Source: Staphylococcus lutrae (GTDB lineage: Bacteria > Bacillota > Bacilli > Staphylococcales > Staphylococcaceae). From it: a stretch of 64,000 nucleotides of DNA. Each line of letters opens with the position of its first letter. Within the stretch, counting starts at the first letter, position 1. Below are positions 43,361 to 51,930 of this stretch, one piece after another. The notes beneath the pieces are model-generated. The model made no database searches. It saw nothing but the letters and a program-made list of their open reading frames with translations, and was not told where the DNA came from. The position numbers and the translations under genes are program-made. Location: the NCBI RefSeq assembly GCF_002101335.1, contig NZ_CP020773.1, positions 372,001-436,000 on the forward strand, given 5' to 3'.

Positions 43361-43376
43361 AAGAAAACGTTTTCTT
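43361..43376. promoter_or_regulatory. 16-bp perfect palindrome before the small peptide gene (cre-like)
   Basis: AAGAAAACGTTTTCTT is fully self-complementary and lies 22 bp upstream of the start codon. It differs from the CcpA cre consensus (WTGNAANCGNWNNCAW) at two positions. It could be a catabolite or other repressor operator. Confidence 0.45.
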
Positions 43377-43552
43377 TCATTACGCCGATTAATGTAGGGG
43401 ATGGTGGCTATATTTATTCTATCACAAAATAGCGAACATGTGTTCTATTTTTACTTTTTTTAAATGAATTTTATCCTAGTCTATTCTTTAAATTTCTAAC
43501 TTTTCACGGTATGATAGAGATATGATGAAAACTTAGAAAGAGGTCGAATCCT

Positions 43553-44842
43553 ATGAATCCTTTAGCCCAAAATTTAAATGAACAGTTACACGAAGAAAAT
43601 CCTATCGTCCTTGATATGCTTTCCGACCTTGGAACACACATGTATTATCCAAAAGGTATCTTGACACAATCTGCAGAAGCAAAATCAACACAATACAATG
43701 CAACAGTAGGTATGGCAACGACTTCAAAAGGCAAGATGTATACTGAAACGTTATACGGAATGTTTGATCAACTCTCAACAGATGAAGTGTTCTCATATGC
43801 CCCGCCACAAGGTCTCGAAACATTGCGTACGCTATGGCAACAAAAAATGTTATCAGAAAACCCTGACTTATCAGCAAACGACATCAGTTTACCTATCGTT
43901 ACAAATGCACTGACACATGGTCTATCTTTAGTCGGTGATTTGTTTGTAAACCCTGGTGATACTGTCCTCCTACCTTCCCACAATTGGGGCAATTACCGTT
44001 TAGTATTTGGTGTCCGTCATCAAGCGCAATTACAAACTTACCACATTTTTGACGAGAACGGTCATTTCACAACAGATCACCTTCTTGAGGCAGTTCAGCA
44101 CATTAATGAAGACAAAGTCATCATGATATTAAACTATCCAAATAATCCAACAGGTTATACACCGACACACCAAGAAGTTGCAACGATTGTCAACGCCATT
44201 GATACCCTTGCACAACGCGGTGTTAATGTTATCGCAGTTGTCGATGATGCATATTATGGCTTGTTCTATGAAGATGTCTATACGCAATCGATGTTCACAG
44301 CACTTACAAAACTGAACAATGAACGGGTATTCCCTATTCGATTGGATGGGGCAACTAAAGAATTTTTTGCTTGGGGATTCCGCGTTGGTTTCTTAACATT
44401 TGGTACATCAAATGAGACGACAAAGCATGTATTAGAGGCGAAGATGAAAGGATTAATCCGCAGTAATATTTCAAGTGGCGCAACACCTTCCCAATCCGCT
44501 GTTCAGCATGCATTACAACAGCAACATACATTTAAAGACGAAATTAAACAGAACATCCAAACATTACGCGAACGCTATGAAGTGACTAAAGCCATCGTGT
44601 ACAATGCAGATTATCAATCATTATGGCAACCTTATGATTTTAACTCCGGCTATTTTATGGCACTTAAAGTCAAAGATGTAGATGCGGAAACGCTCCGTCT
44701 CCATTTGATTGAACATCATTCAATTGGTATCATCGCACTTAATCAAACTGATATTCGTATCGCTTTTAGTTGTATCGAAAAAGAAGACTTACCACACGTA
44801 TTCAAGACGATTGCGACATCCATTCAATCATTACAATCATAA
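43553..44842 (+). CDS. PLP-dependent aminotransferase (class I/II)
   Basis: A 429-residue fold-type I aminotransferase. The PLP Lys lies in LDGATKEFFAWGFRVGF near residue 264. The Asn-Pro motif NYPNNPTGYTP and the Asp of VVDDAYYG contact the cofactor. It resembles the aromatic/branched-chain class I-gamma enzymes, but the substrate is not clear. SD AAAGAGGTC precedes the ATG. Confidence 0.85.
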   Translation: MNPLAQNLNEQLHEENPIVLDMLSDLGTHMYYPKGILTQSAEAKSTQYNATVGMATTSKGKMYTETLYGMFDQLSTDEVFSYAPPQGLETLRTLWQQKMLSENPDLSANDISLPIVTNALTHGLSLVGDLFVNPGDTVLLPSHNWGNYRLVFGVRHQAQLQTYHIFDENGHFTTDHLLEAVQHINEDKVIMILNYPNNPTGYTPTHQEVATIVNAIDTLAQRGVNVIAVVDDAYYGLFYEDVYTQSMFTALTKLNNERVFPIRLDGATKEFFAWGFRVGFLTFGTSNETTKHVLEAKMKGLIRSNISSGATPSQSAVQHALQQQHTFKDEIKQNIQTLRERYEVTKAIVYNADYQSLWQPYDFNSGYFMALKVKDVDAETLRLHLIEHHSIGIIALNQTDIRIAFSCIEKEDLPHVFKTIATSIQSLQS

Positions 44843-44868
44843 GTTGCTTTTTAGCAATCGATGACTTG

Positions 44869-44915
44869 GGCGGGACAATAAAATCTTTAACACCATTAAG
44901 ATTTTTGTCCTGCTC
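44869..44915. terminator. Terminator, GGGAC-type staphylococcal inverted repeat
   Basis: GGACAATAAAATCTTTAA and TTAAGATTTTTGTCC arms. It has the same style as the element at 8607-8675. Confidence 0.75.
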
Positions 44916-45016
44916 TTTTCATTATCATTCGAGAAAAAGTGGGCGTTTTTTAATGACACGTCCATGCAAAACACGTCCCTCTTCATCTCATACTTCATAT
45001 TAGGAGGACACACACT

Positions 45017-45520
45017 ATGACTTATTACTATCAATATATTAAATCACCATTAGGCACATTGATTGCAGTTGTGAATGAGACGTCGTTGATCGGTTTATCG
45101 TTTACAGATGCACAAGGTAACGCAATGACAGAACGCTCTTTTCAACAACGTGCACATCTCGTTCAAATTTCAACTCACCCCGTTATTGATCAAATTGCAG
45201 GTGAGCTAGAAGCCTATTTTCACGGACACGCTTTTGATTTTAAAACACCTATTTCATATGTGGTAGGCACCCCTTTTCAACAACAAGTGTGGCAAGCACT
45301 TCGGTTACTTCCCTATGGGTACCTCGCACACTATAGTCAAGTTGCCCAAATGATTGAACGCCCTAAAAGTGTACGAGCAGTCGCTACTGCTATTGGTCAA
45401 AATCCACTCTCTATCATTGTCCCATGTCATCGTGTCATAAGAAAAGACGGCCAATTAGGCGGCTTCAATAGTGGCCTTCACCGCAAAAAGCATTTATTGA
45501 AATTAGAGGAGGGATTATAA
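45017..45520 (+). CDS. ogt: Methylated-DNA--[protein]-cysteine S-methyltransferase
   Basis: Suicide repair protein removing O6-alkylguanine. It is 167 residues long. The acceptor Cys is in IIVPCHRVI near residue 137 and the helix-turn-helix with the Arg finger in RPKSVRAVATAIGQNPLS. SD AGGAGG precedes the ATG. Its stop overlaps the next gene's start by one base (TAATG). Confidence 0.95.
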   Translation: MTYYYQYIKSPLGTLIAVVNETSLIGLSFTDAQGNAMTERSFQQRAHLVQISTHPVIDQIAGELEAYFHGHAFDFKTPISYVVGTPFQQQVWQALRLLPYGYLAHYSQVAQMIERPKSVRAVATAIGQNPLSIIVPCHRVIRKDGQLGGFNSGLHRKKHLLKLEEGL

Positions 45521-46752
45521 TGAATCCACGTCATTGGGAAATACTTAAAACACTCATCGCACATCCGACCGTCAGCCCGCCTGCACGTAATACGTTCAAA
45601 CTACAACAACAAATTGCAAAGTGGCTTCAAGCGATTAATTTTGATGTTCAAACCCTCCCCTTTTATGAAAACGATAGTATTGTTGTCGCAACATTAAAAG
45701 GACGAAATCCAGACGCGCCCCGTCTTATACTCAATGGTCATGTCGACGTTGCTGAAGTCGAGGATGAACAATTTTGGCGCTTTAATCCCTTTCAACTGAC
45801 TGAAGCAGATGGGTTTCTATTTGGTAGAGGCGTCGCTGATATGAAAGGTGGCATGTCCGCACTTTTTTATAATTTGGAACGCTTGCATCAAGAAGGTAAA
45901 CAACCTAAAGGCGATATTATCGTACAATCCGTGGTCGGCGAAGAAGTTGGCGAAGCAGGTACAAAAGTCGCTTGTGAACATTCACCACAAGCTGATTTAG
46001 CACTTGTATTAGATACGAGTGACAATATTGCGATGGGTCAAGGCGGCGTCATTACAGGTTGGATTACGATTCAAAGTGAGGAAACCATTCATGACGGTGC
46101 GCGCAGTCACATCATTCATGCAGGTGGTAGTCGTCATGGTGCGAGTGCGATTGAAAAAATGGTGAAAATCATACAAGCCTTACAAGAGCTCGAACGGCAT
46201 TGGGCTGTCACGAAATCTTATCCCGGCATGCCACCAGGCGCCAATACGATTAATCCAGCTGTAATTGAAGGCGGGCGTCATCCTGCTTTTATCGCTGACC
46301 AATGTCGCTTATGGATTACCGTGCATTATTTGCCTGACGAAAATTACGACACCATTATTGAAGAAATTGAAACATATTTAAATAAAGTTGCTGATAGTGA
46401 TTTATGGCTCAGTCAACATCCACTTCAATTCGAATGGGGTGGCACGTCCATGATAGAAGATAAAGGTGAAATTTTCCCAAGCTTCACTTTACCGACATCT
46501 CATCCTGGATTTCATATGTTAGCTGAAGCACATGAACACGTACACCAGACACCCCTTCAATCAACAATGAGTACAACCGTAACAGACGGCGGTTGGACCT
46601 CAGACTTTGGCATCCCAACCATTTTATACGGACCCGGTGAACTCGATGAAGCCCACGGAACAAACGAAAAAATTCGCATTCAAGATTTGGATCTTTTTAC
46701 CGAGGTCTTATATACATTTTTAAAATCATGGTATGAAAAACCTCAGCGTTAA
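45520..46752 (+). CDS. M20-family metallopeptidase (ArgE/DapE/acetylornithine deacetylase-like)
   Basis: A 410-residue zinc hydrolase. Metal ligands are seen in NGHVDVAE, GRGVADMKGG, VGEEVGEAGT (catalytic Glu pair) and LDTSD, plus the C-terminal HGTNEKI. A dimerisation domain sits between (about residues 190-310, with HAGGSRHGASA). Likely an N-acyl amino acid or peptide deacylase. Substrate undetermined. Coupled to ogt by a one-base overlap. Confidence 0.9.
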   Translation: MNPRHWEILKTLIAHPTVSPPARNTFKLQQQIAKWLQAINFDVQTLPFYENDSIVVATLKGRNPDAPRLILNGHVDVAEVEDEQFWRFNPFQLTEADGFLFGRGVADMKGGMSALFYNLERLHQEGKQPKGDIIVQSVVGEEVGEAGTKVACEHSPQADLALVLDTSDNIAMGQGGVITGWITIQSEETIHDGARSHIIHAGGSRHGASAIEKMVKIIQALQELERHWAVTKSYPGMPPGANTINPAVIEGGRHPAFIADQCRLWITVHYLPDENYDTIIEEIETYLNKVADSDLWLSQHPLQFEWGGTSMIEDKGEIFPSFTLPTSHPGFHMLAEAHEHVHQTPLQSTMSTTVTDGGWTSDFGIPTILYGPGELDEAHGTNEKIRIQDLDLFTEVLYTFLKSWYEKPQR

Positions 46753-47246
46753 TAAAATTAATTTTCATAATACGTGAAAAAGACACTTTCCAAATGTCAT
46801 GACAACATATTGGAAAGTGGTTTTGTGTGTATCATGATTTCAATAAATACTTTGGAGAAACCGCTATTATAAATATTTATTTGAGTGGTAAAATTTTTGA
46901 AAGAACTAGGTTCATTTTGTTACCTTCTTTATGGGACGGATTAAATTTTTACTTGGTCGACCTGAAAAGATCATCTCTACTTACATTTGTTTTATATGAC
47001 TTAATAACTTTATATTCGTGACTACTTTCCTTATTATCAGAATTAACTAGAAAATTATTGTAATGAAATAATAAGCAGAAAAATGATATCTGTTATGGAA
47101 TATAGTTTTCCAATTCCAAAAGAGTACATTCAACGTTGAATTATATGAGCCCCATAGAATTCTAGAACAAAAACGAAACAAAATACGCTACCGCGCTAGA
47201 AATCTCTTTCTACTGTATCCATTTCCTTGCCATAGATCATTGCTTT
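46753..47246. other. Left boundary of the accessory region
   Basis: It contains the terminator of the preceding operon (46777-46825), then AT-rich sequence with no supported gene. A 64-codon frame at 46827-47021 lacks an SD. Core-type codon use stops here and resumes at groEL. Confidence 0.5.
46777..46825 (+). terminator. Terminator of ogt-peptidase operon
   Basis: CACTTTCCAA and TTGGAAAGTG arms followed by GTTTTG. Confidence 0.8.
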
Positions 47247-47882
47247 TTAGCCATAAGCACAGTACATACTAGGACAATTTTCACAATTCATCTTGCTTCT
47301 CAAACATTCTAAATTCAATATAAATATTTTTTTACCTTTATAGCTTAGCAATCTGTCATTATACAATTTCTTCATACTCCTACTAACTGTTTCTCTAGTC
47401 AGCATAGAAAGTTCTGCTAATTCTTTGTGTGTCAATTCAATATCTATTAATATTCCGTTTTCTTTTTCTACCCCAAATGTATTAGTAAGTTTTACCAAAC
47501 AAGCTATTAAGTTTAAACTTCTCTCTTGAAACGACGTATCTCTTATCGTCATATTCATTCGTGAGTATAGGATTGTAATCAACAACCTTAATTCTTTTTT
47601 GATCTCATCTCTTGCACTTTTGTTGAAAAAGTCTTTACTGATAAATTTAATACACGTTTTACTTTTTGCTCTTATTGACATATAAGAACTTTCAATATAC
47701 TGTACTGAGCCAGATTTTAAAACGTTTATTATTCTACCTTCACCATTATTATAATAATGTTTTATGAATAATACTCCTTCATTTATAGCAATTATCACAT
47801 CATTATCAAATTTAAATTCTTGCGATCTGTTTAATTTCAATGTATCACCAGTATCTACAATAAACTCTAGTAAAGCACCCAT
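47247..47882 (-). CDS. Crp/Fnr-family regulator with C-terminal iron-sulphur cysteines
   Basis: A 211-residue protein. An N-terminal cNMP-like beta-barrel (about residues 10-100) and a dimerisation helix (about 100-130) are followed by a Crp-type winged helix (LTHKELAELSMLTRETVSRS, about 150-169). The C-terminus reads NCENCPSMYCAYG, giving Cys200-x2-Cys203-x4-Cys208 three residues from the end. B. subtilis Fnr holds its [4Fe-4S] with Cys227, 230, 235 and Asp141. Here Asp115 is 85 residues before the first ligand, against 86 there. I infer an oxygen sensor. It is the last gene of the RiPP operon, with SD AAGGGGGGG, 11 bp after the permease stop. Confidence 0.88.
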   Translation of the reverse strand: MGALLEFIVDTGDTLKLNRSQEFKFDNDVIIAINEGVLFIKHYYNNGEGRIINVLKSGSVQYIESSYMSIRAKSKTCIKFISKDFFNKSARDEIKKELRLLITILYSRMNMTIRDTSFQERSLNLIACLVKLTNTFGVEKENGILIDIELTHKELAELSMLTRETVSRSMKKLYNDRLLSYKGKKIFILNLECLRSKMNCENCPSMYCAYG

Positions 47883-47893
47883 TTAACCCCCCC

Positions 47894-48643
47894 TTAGACA
47901 TTTAATTTTTTATAACGCAATACTATTATTAAAAATAATAATACTATAACTGCTATAACAATTGCACCGTTCATATACAAATTAAAACGACTTATTTCAT
48001 TTATATCATCACTCAGAGCTACAAAATTAGGTAAAAATTTTTTAAAATCCTTTATACCAAGAGAAACAGACATAATTACATCAATTACTATAACAACTAT
48101 AACACTACTAATTGATTTTATAAATAATGATATTAAAACCATGAGCAACATTAACACAATTAAATATAAAATTATAAATAATGATTGTATCATTATTTCT
48201 GAAAAGTCACCTTTTTTGAATTTATCAGTTAAATAAATGTCACTATTTTTAATAAATATCTTGTACGTTAAAAAGGATATAAAATTGAATATAATTACAA
48301 AGAATAGTGGTACCATTATAAATATAACCGTTTTCACAGTGATACTTATAACTCTATTGGGGAAGCGTACAAGTTCATAAATGATTTGCCCCCCCACAAT
48401 ATGAGTAGCAAACTGTGAATATACGAATAAAATAAATATATAGTGTAATTTGAAAGTGAAAAGTAGTTGAATCATCATCAAAATAAAAGTTGTAATTCCT
48501 ACTTTCCCACCTATTTGTAACCAACTAGGATTACTTTTTATAAGACCCCCCCAGACAACAGGATAAAGTAATATTAAAATTAAAAATATGGTAGTTAAAC
48601 TGTGCTCCATTTTTTTGAGTTCAAAACGTACAAGCCTTAACAT
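47894..48643 (-). CDS. ABC transporter permease of the RiPP operon
   Basis: A 249-residue ABC-2-like permease with six hydrophobic segments (about residues 15-35, 45-80, 100-130, 145-185, 180-200, 220-245). It starts 14 bp after the ATPase stop, whose end overlaps the SD region. With the ATPase it probably exports the mature peptide or gives immunity. It is unusually Ile/Leu/Asn rich, as are its neighbours, fitting acquired DNA. Confidence 0.8.
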   Translation of the reverse strand: MLRLVRFELKKMEHSLTTIFLILILLYPVVWGGLIKSNPSWLQIGGKVGITTFILMMIQLLFTFKLHYIFILFVYSQFATHIVGGQIIYELVRFPNRVISITVKTVIFIMVPLFFVIIFNFISFLTYKIFIKNSDIYLTDKFKKGDFSEIMIQSLFIILYLIVLMLLMVLISLFIKSISSVIVVIVIDVIMSVSLGIKDFKKFLPNFVALSDDINEISRFNLYMNGAIVIAVIVLLFLIIVLRYKKLNV

Positions 48644-48657
48644 ATAATTACCTCCTA

Positions 48658-49479
48658 CTACTCTATGTATTGATTAATTTTTAATTCAATTTTTTTCATT
48701 TCTTCTTTTTTAAACATAGACAACACGTCATACAACAGTTCGGTGTTATTATTTAATATCAGTTCCTTGTTATTAATATTAACTCCTGTTACATTTTTTA
48801 TTCGCTCTAGGTTGTCAAACGAGTCGAAGTTCAAAATAATTTTTTTAGAAATTAATTTTTCTGTTTCAGTTAATTTCCCGTCTGATAAGTAGACAAACCT
48901 GTCACACATACCATCTATTTCTGATAATTGATGACTTGAAATTATTACTGACACACCATTATTTTTTAAATCAAGCAGCTTTTCTTGTAATTTTAAGACT
49001 CCTAGTGGGTCTAAACCTACGTATGGTTCATCTAGAATCAGTAAGTCATAAGGGTAATTTAGAACTATAGCTAATCTTAATCTTTGTTTCATTCCAAAAG
49101 AAAACTCTTTAACTTTTCTTTTATACGGCAAACTATAACCATCTAAAATATTCACATAGTTTTCTTTAAAACTCATGTTATTTAATATTTCTATCATTGT
49201 TAAAGTTTGTAGTGCATTTAAATTTAAATAGGTATCTTCTTGCAACAACATTCCAATTCGTTGCATTTCAAACGAATTTTTTTGAAAAGTTGTACTTCCT
49301 TGGAATTCTATTTCACCATTATATTTAATTAAGCCAAGTATCGCTTTCATCAGTGTCGTTTTTCCTGTCCCATTGTTCCCTATTAAACCTACTATTTCTC
49401 CTTTTTTCACATTTAAATTTATATTTTTAAGTATATTTTTTTTTGAAAAACTAACACTCAAATTTGTGATTTTCAACAT
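48658..49479 (-). CDS. ABC transporter ATPase of the RiPP operon
   Basis: A 273-residue cassette: Walker A GNNGTGKTT near residue 36, Q-loop MLLQEDTY, signature FSFGMKQR, Walker B LLILDEPYVGLDPLG, H-loop ISSHQLSEID. I chose the ATG at 49479 with GAGGTG seven bases upstream over the GTG inside that SD. It lies downstream of the precursor gene and its hairpin. Comparable to AlbC of the subtilosin operon in context, though sequence relation was not tested. Confidence 0.85.
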   Translation of the reverse strand: MLKITNLSVSFSKKNILKNINLNVKKGEIVGLIGNNGTGKTTLMKAILGLIKYNGEIEFQGSTTFQKNSFEMQRIGMLLQEDTYLNLNALQTLTMIEILNNMSFKENYVNILDGYSLPYKRKVKEFSFGMKQRLRLAIVLNYPYDLLILDEPYVGLDPLGVLKLQEKLLDLKNNGVSVIISSHQLSEIDGMCDRFVYLSDGKLTETEKLISKKIILNFDSFDNLERIKNVTGVNINNKELILNNNTELLYDVLSMFKKEEMKKIELKINQYIE

Positions 49480-49493
49480 TTTTTTCACCTCTT

Positions 49494-49528
49494 AAAAAAA
49501 GTGAGGCGCACAAAGCACACTCACTTTT
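49494..49528 (-). terminator. Hairpin between precursor and ABC genes (partial terminator)
   Basis: Minus-strand arms AAAGTGAG and CTCACTTT with GTG/GCGC pairing inside, followed by TTTTTTT. It lies 7 bp after the precursor stop and before the ATPase SD. It should terminate part of the transcription and protect the upstream mRNA, raising precursor over transporter, as in many bacteriocin operons. Confidence 0.75.
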
Positions 49529-49534
49529 AAACTT

Positions 49535-49642
49535 TTAAATACTCCACGATTTAATATTTTTACCTGCAGAAATACAAACTCCTAAGACACCACCAGACAC
49601 ACAACCTTTTTTATTTGTAAATAAGTCTGTCCAAAATAACAT
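49535..49642 (-). CDS. RiPP precursor peptide with two cysteines (sactipeptide-like)
   Basis: A 35-codon gene. A perfect SD (AGGAGGTG, overlapping the end of the radical SAM gene) stands five bases before the ATG. It encodes a short leader (MLFWTDLFTNK) and a core KGCVSGGVLGVCISAGK with Cys14 and Cys23, ending KSWSI. The Gly/Val/Ile/Ser-rich, small core and the radical SAM/SPASM neighbour fit a sactipeptide or other thioether RiPP. Subtilosin A likewise has a very short leader followed by NKGC. Processing site, bonds and activity are unknown. Confidence 0.8.
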   Translation of the reverse strand: MLFWTDLFTNKKGCVSGGVLGVCISAGKNIKSWSI

Positions 49643-49653
49643 AGTATCACCTC

Positions 49654-50883
49654 CTATAATGCTTCTTCTAACTCCTTAACTAAGTTGTTATAAAATCTAT
49701 AATAAAAACCACAATAAGGGTCTTTACCATCTTTTTCACCTGTATGTAAGTATGCTCTTGCTCTACAGCCTCCACCACATAAATACCTCACATTACAGTT
49801 TTGACAACCTTCTAAATCATCAACAATATAATTTTTAAAAAAAGAGTTTTGAGAAGATTCAATTGCCTCAGCTAAAGAAATATCTCTCAAATTCCCCAAA
49901 CATAACTCTTCCAACATAAGCATGTGACAAGGATAAATATCTCCTTCTGAGCTAATTGAAATAACTCCGTCCCCGATACCACAAGACCTGTTAGCTTCTA
50001 AATTCTTATAAGCATTAACATCGCAAGTAGTACCATTAAGTTCTGACAAACCATTAGACAATTCAATCAATCCTTCTTTATCAAAAATCAACGAACTATA
50101 TTGATCGGTATTATCTGTTGTTATCATACTAAAAGATATACTCACATCCAGTTTGTCTGCTAATTCTTTAAATTTATACATATCCTTTACATTTTTTTGA
50201 TGTATAGTAGGAAGTATATTAACTTTAAAGCCATTGTCTATGAATTTATTTATATTCTTAATTATCCTATCATGAATACCATCGTCACGAATGTACCCTT
50301 TTGTTTTGTTATCAAAAGTGTCTATAGATACTGAAATCTCGTCAACATATTTGTTAAGATTTTTGAGTACATGATTATTAACTATTGTCCCGTTTGTAAT
50401 CAGGATTAACTCTTTGACCTCTTTATCTTTTATATACTTACAAATATCTACAATGTCTTTTCTAATTAAAGTTTCTCCGCCTGATATTACAATTGTTTTC
50501 ACATTAAGTTTCACTAATTCGTCTATTTCTTTCTTAATGAAATCCAAGCTTTTATCCTTAGCAATATTCCTACTGTCATTCATTGAATAGCAGCCCACAC
50601 AATTTAAATTGCATCTGTTTGTTACATGTAAATAAGCTGAACCAATAGAATTATCATTTTCATACTCATAATCATCAAGAAAACCATTGCCTTCCATATA
50701 CGATAACAAAAAATTAATATTATCACTTAACCCATTTAACTTATCTTTTTCATACGGCATTCCTTCTATAAAAGAATACCCCTCGTTATCAAGCCCTATT
50801 ATTAAACTATTATTTAAATTGAAAAGCATCGGTATTTCATGTACCGTTTGAAGTTTAACATTTTTATTTAGCTTAATAGTCAT
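49654..50883 (-). CDS. Radical SAM/SPASM peptide-modifying enzyme
   Basis: A 409-residue enzyme. The N-terminal 75 residues look like a PqqD-type RiPP recognition element (LFNLNNSLIIGLDNEGYSFI, then a helical part). The radical SAM cluster is CNLNCVGC (Cys91, 95, 98), followed by SGGETLIRKD. The C-terminal SPASM domain shows CGIGDGVISISSEGDIYPC, CQNCNVRYLCGGGC and a last Cys in PYCGFY, enough for two auxiliary [4Fe-4S] clusters. This is the architecture of AlbA-type sactisynthases. It would form thioether bonds on the peptide encoded 11 bp downstream. It overlaps the preceding gene by 11 bp. Confidence 0.92.
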   Translation of the reverse strand: MTIKLNKNVKLQTVHEIPMLFNLNNSLIIGLDNEGYSFIEGMPYEKDKLNGLSDNINFLLSYMEGNGFLDDYEYENDNSIGSAYLHVTNRCNLNCVGCYSMNDSRNIAKDKSLDFIKKEIDELVKLNVKTIVISGGETLIRKDIVDICKYIKDKEVKELILITNGTIVNNHVLKNLNKYVDEISVSIDTFDNKTKGYIRDDGIHDRIIKNINKFIDNGFKVNILPTIHQKNVKDMYKFKELADKLDVSISFSMITTDNTDQYSSLIFDKEGLIELSNGLSELNGTTCDVNAYKNLEANRSCGIGDGVISISSEGDIYPCHMLMLEELCLGNLRDISLAEAIESSQNSFFKNYIVDDLEGCQNCNVRYLCGGGCRARAYLHTGEKDGKDPYCGFYYRFYNNLVKELEEAL

Positions 50884-51313
50884 GATACTCCCCGCCCTTT
50901 CTTATCTTTTTTGTGCGCATGTTAATTGCGAAATAAGTTATGCCAATAGTAATCGCTAATAAAATTAAATACGAAAAAAATAGTTGGAATGGTGAGTCTG
51001 ACTGATTAGTAACCTTTACATCAGCTGAAAGTATATTTTTTGAGTTTTCTATCACTTTGGCTATATCATTATGTTTTATAATACTAGGAAGGTTTAACAA
51101 AGCTGTTGAAATCACTGTATTTACAATTAAAGCCATGTGATTTATTCTTTTCGAACTAAAAATTAAAACATTAAAAACTATAATAATTACTATTGGTATA
51201 ATTACTAACATCAACAGATATGTAAAAACATTTAAACTAGAAAATATGGAAACATTTATTATAATTAGTATAATCATTATCACATACATAGCTACTATTC
51301 TATTTTTATTCAT
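50873..51313 (-). CDS. Small multi-pass membrane protein of the RiPP operon
   Basis: A 146-residue protein with four hydrophobic segments (about residues 7-27, 29-52, 60-78, 108-128), a Lys/Asp-rich external loop between the third and fourth, and a basic end (MRTKKIRKGGEYHDY). SD AAGGAGG precedes the ATG. No family recognised. By position it may give immunity or assist export, like the small membrane proteins of the alb operon. That is inference. Confidence 0.7.
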   Translation of the reverse strand: MNKNRIVAMYVIMIILIIINVSIFSSLNVFTYLLMLVIIPIVIIIVFNVLIFSSKRINHMALIVNTVISTALLNLPSIIKHNDIAKVIENSKNILSADVKVTNQSDSPFQLFFSYLILLAITIGITYFAINMRTKKIRKGGEYHDY

Positions 51314-51326
51314 TTTAAATTCCTCC

Positions 51327-51884
51327 TTAAACTAGTAAATCATATATCGTATGTATAAATACTGTGTCTTTTATATCTTTTGTTTTGTAAGCAATAGCTC
51401 CTAATATTAAACCTAAAAACATACGCAATGTAATATTTACAACAAAACTTTCTGAATTATGTAAAACAACTGCGAACAAAAGCGAAGAAATTATTAATGA
51501 AACAGGCACATTAAAAGTTTCTAATAATCTACCTAGGATAATCTTTCTGTAAAAGAATTCCTCAGTCAAACCCACCACTAACATAGCAACCAGTAATTCT
51601 ATGTTTTGATAATTCAAAATGATCAACAAAATATAAATAATTAATCTTATTAAATATTTATAGTCGAACACATTATTAAAAAATTTTATAGGTAAATTAA
51701 ACTTTCTATATAACAATGCCGGTAATATCAAGAATACAAATAACATTGATATGGAAGTACTATAAAGATACATAAGTCTTTGACCAAGCAAAATTGAAAT
51801 CACTATAGCAAAGAAAATAAACAAAAAGACAGTTGTACATGAAATAGTTATAACTTCCAAAATTACCTTTTTTCCACTTTTCAT
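51327..51884 (-). CDS. CPBP-family intramembrane protease (Abi), first gene of the RiPP operon
   Basis: A 185-residue membrane protein with about six helices. CPBP motifs: TEEFFYRKI (EExxxR, about residue 110), the His of VVLHNSE, and FIHTIYD near the end. Such Rce1-like proteases are common in bacteriocin loci, as leader peptidase or immunity protein. MroQ of the agr system (59562) belongs to the same family. It lies first behind the Fnr-type promoter. Confidence 0.85.
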   Translation of the reverse strand: MKSGKKVILEVITISCTTVFLFIFFAIVISILLGQRLMYLYSTSISMLFVFLILPALLYRKFNLPIKFFNNVFDYKYLIRLIIYILLIILNYQNIELLVAMLVVGLTEEFFYRKIILGRLLETFNVPVSLIISSLLFAVVLHNSESFVVNITLRMFLGLILGAIAYKTKDIKDTVFIHTIYDLLV

Positions 51885-51902
51885 TGTTCATCACCTAGAT
51901 AC

Positions 51903-51911
51903 ATTATTACA
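51903..51911 (-). promoter_or_regulatory. Extended -10 of the RiPP operon promoter
   Basis: Minus-strand TGTAATAAT: TGN followed by AATAAT (five of six matches to TATAAT). Predicted start near 51896, 12 bases before the ATG region. No good -35, as expected for an activator-dependent promoter. Confidence 0.6.
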
Positions 51912-51930
51912 TTGCTTCAAATATACTTCA

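Noticed and set aside
46827..47021. 64-codon plus-strand ORF after the M20 peptidase gene
   Set aside because: No SD, odd composition, and it begins inside the stem of the preceding terminator.
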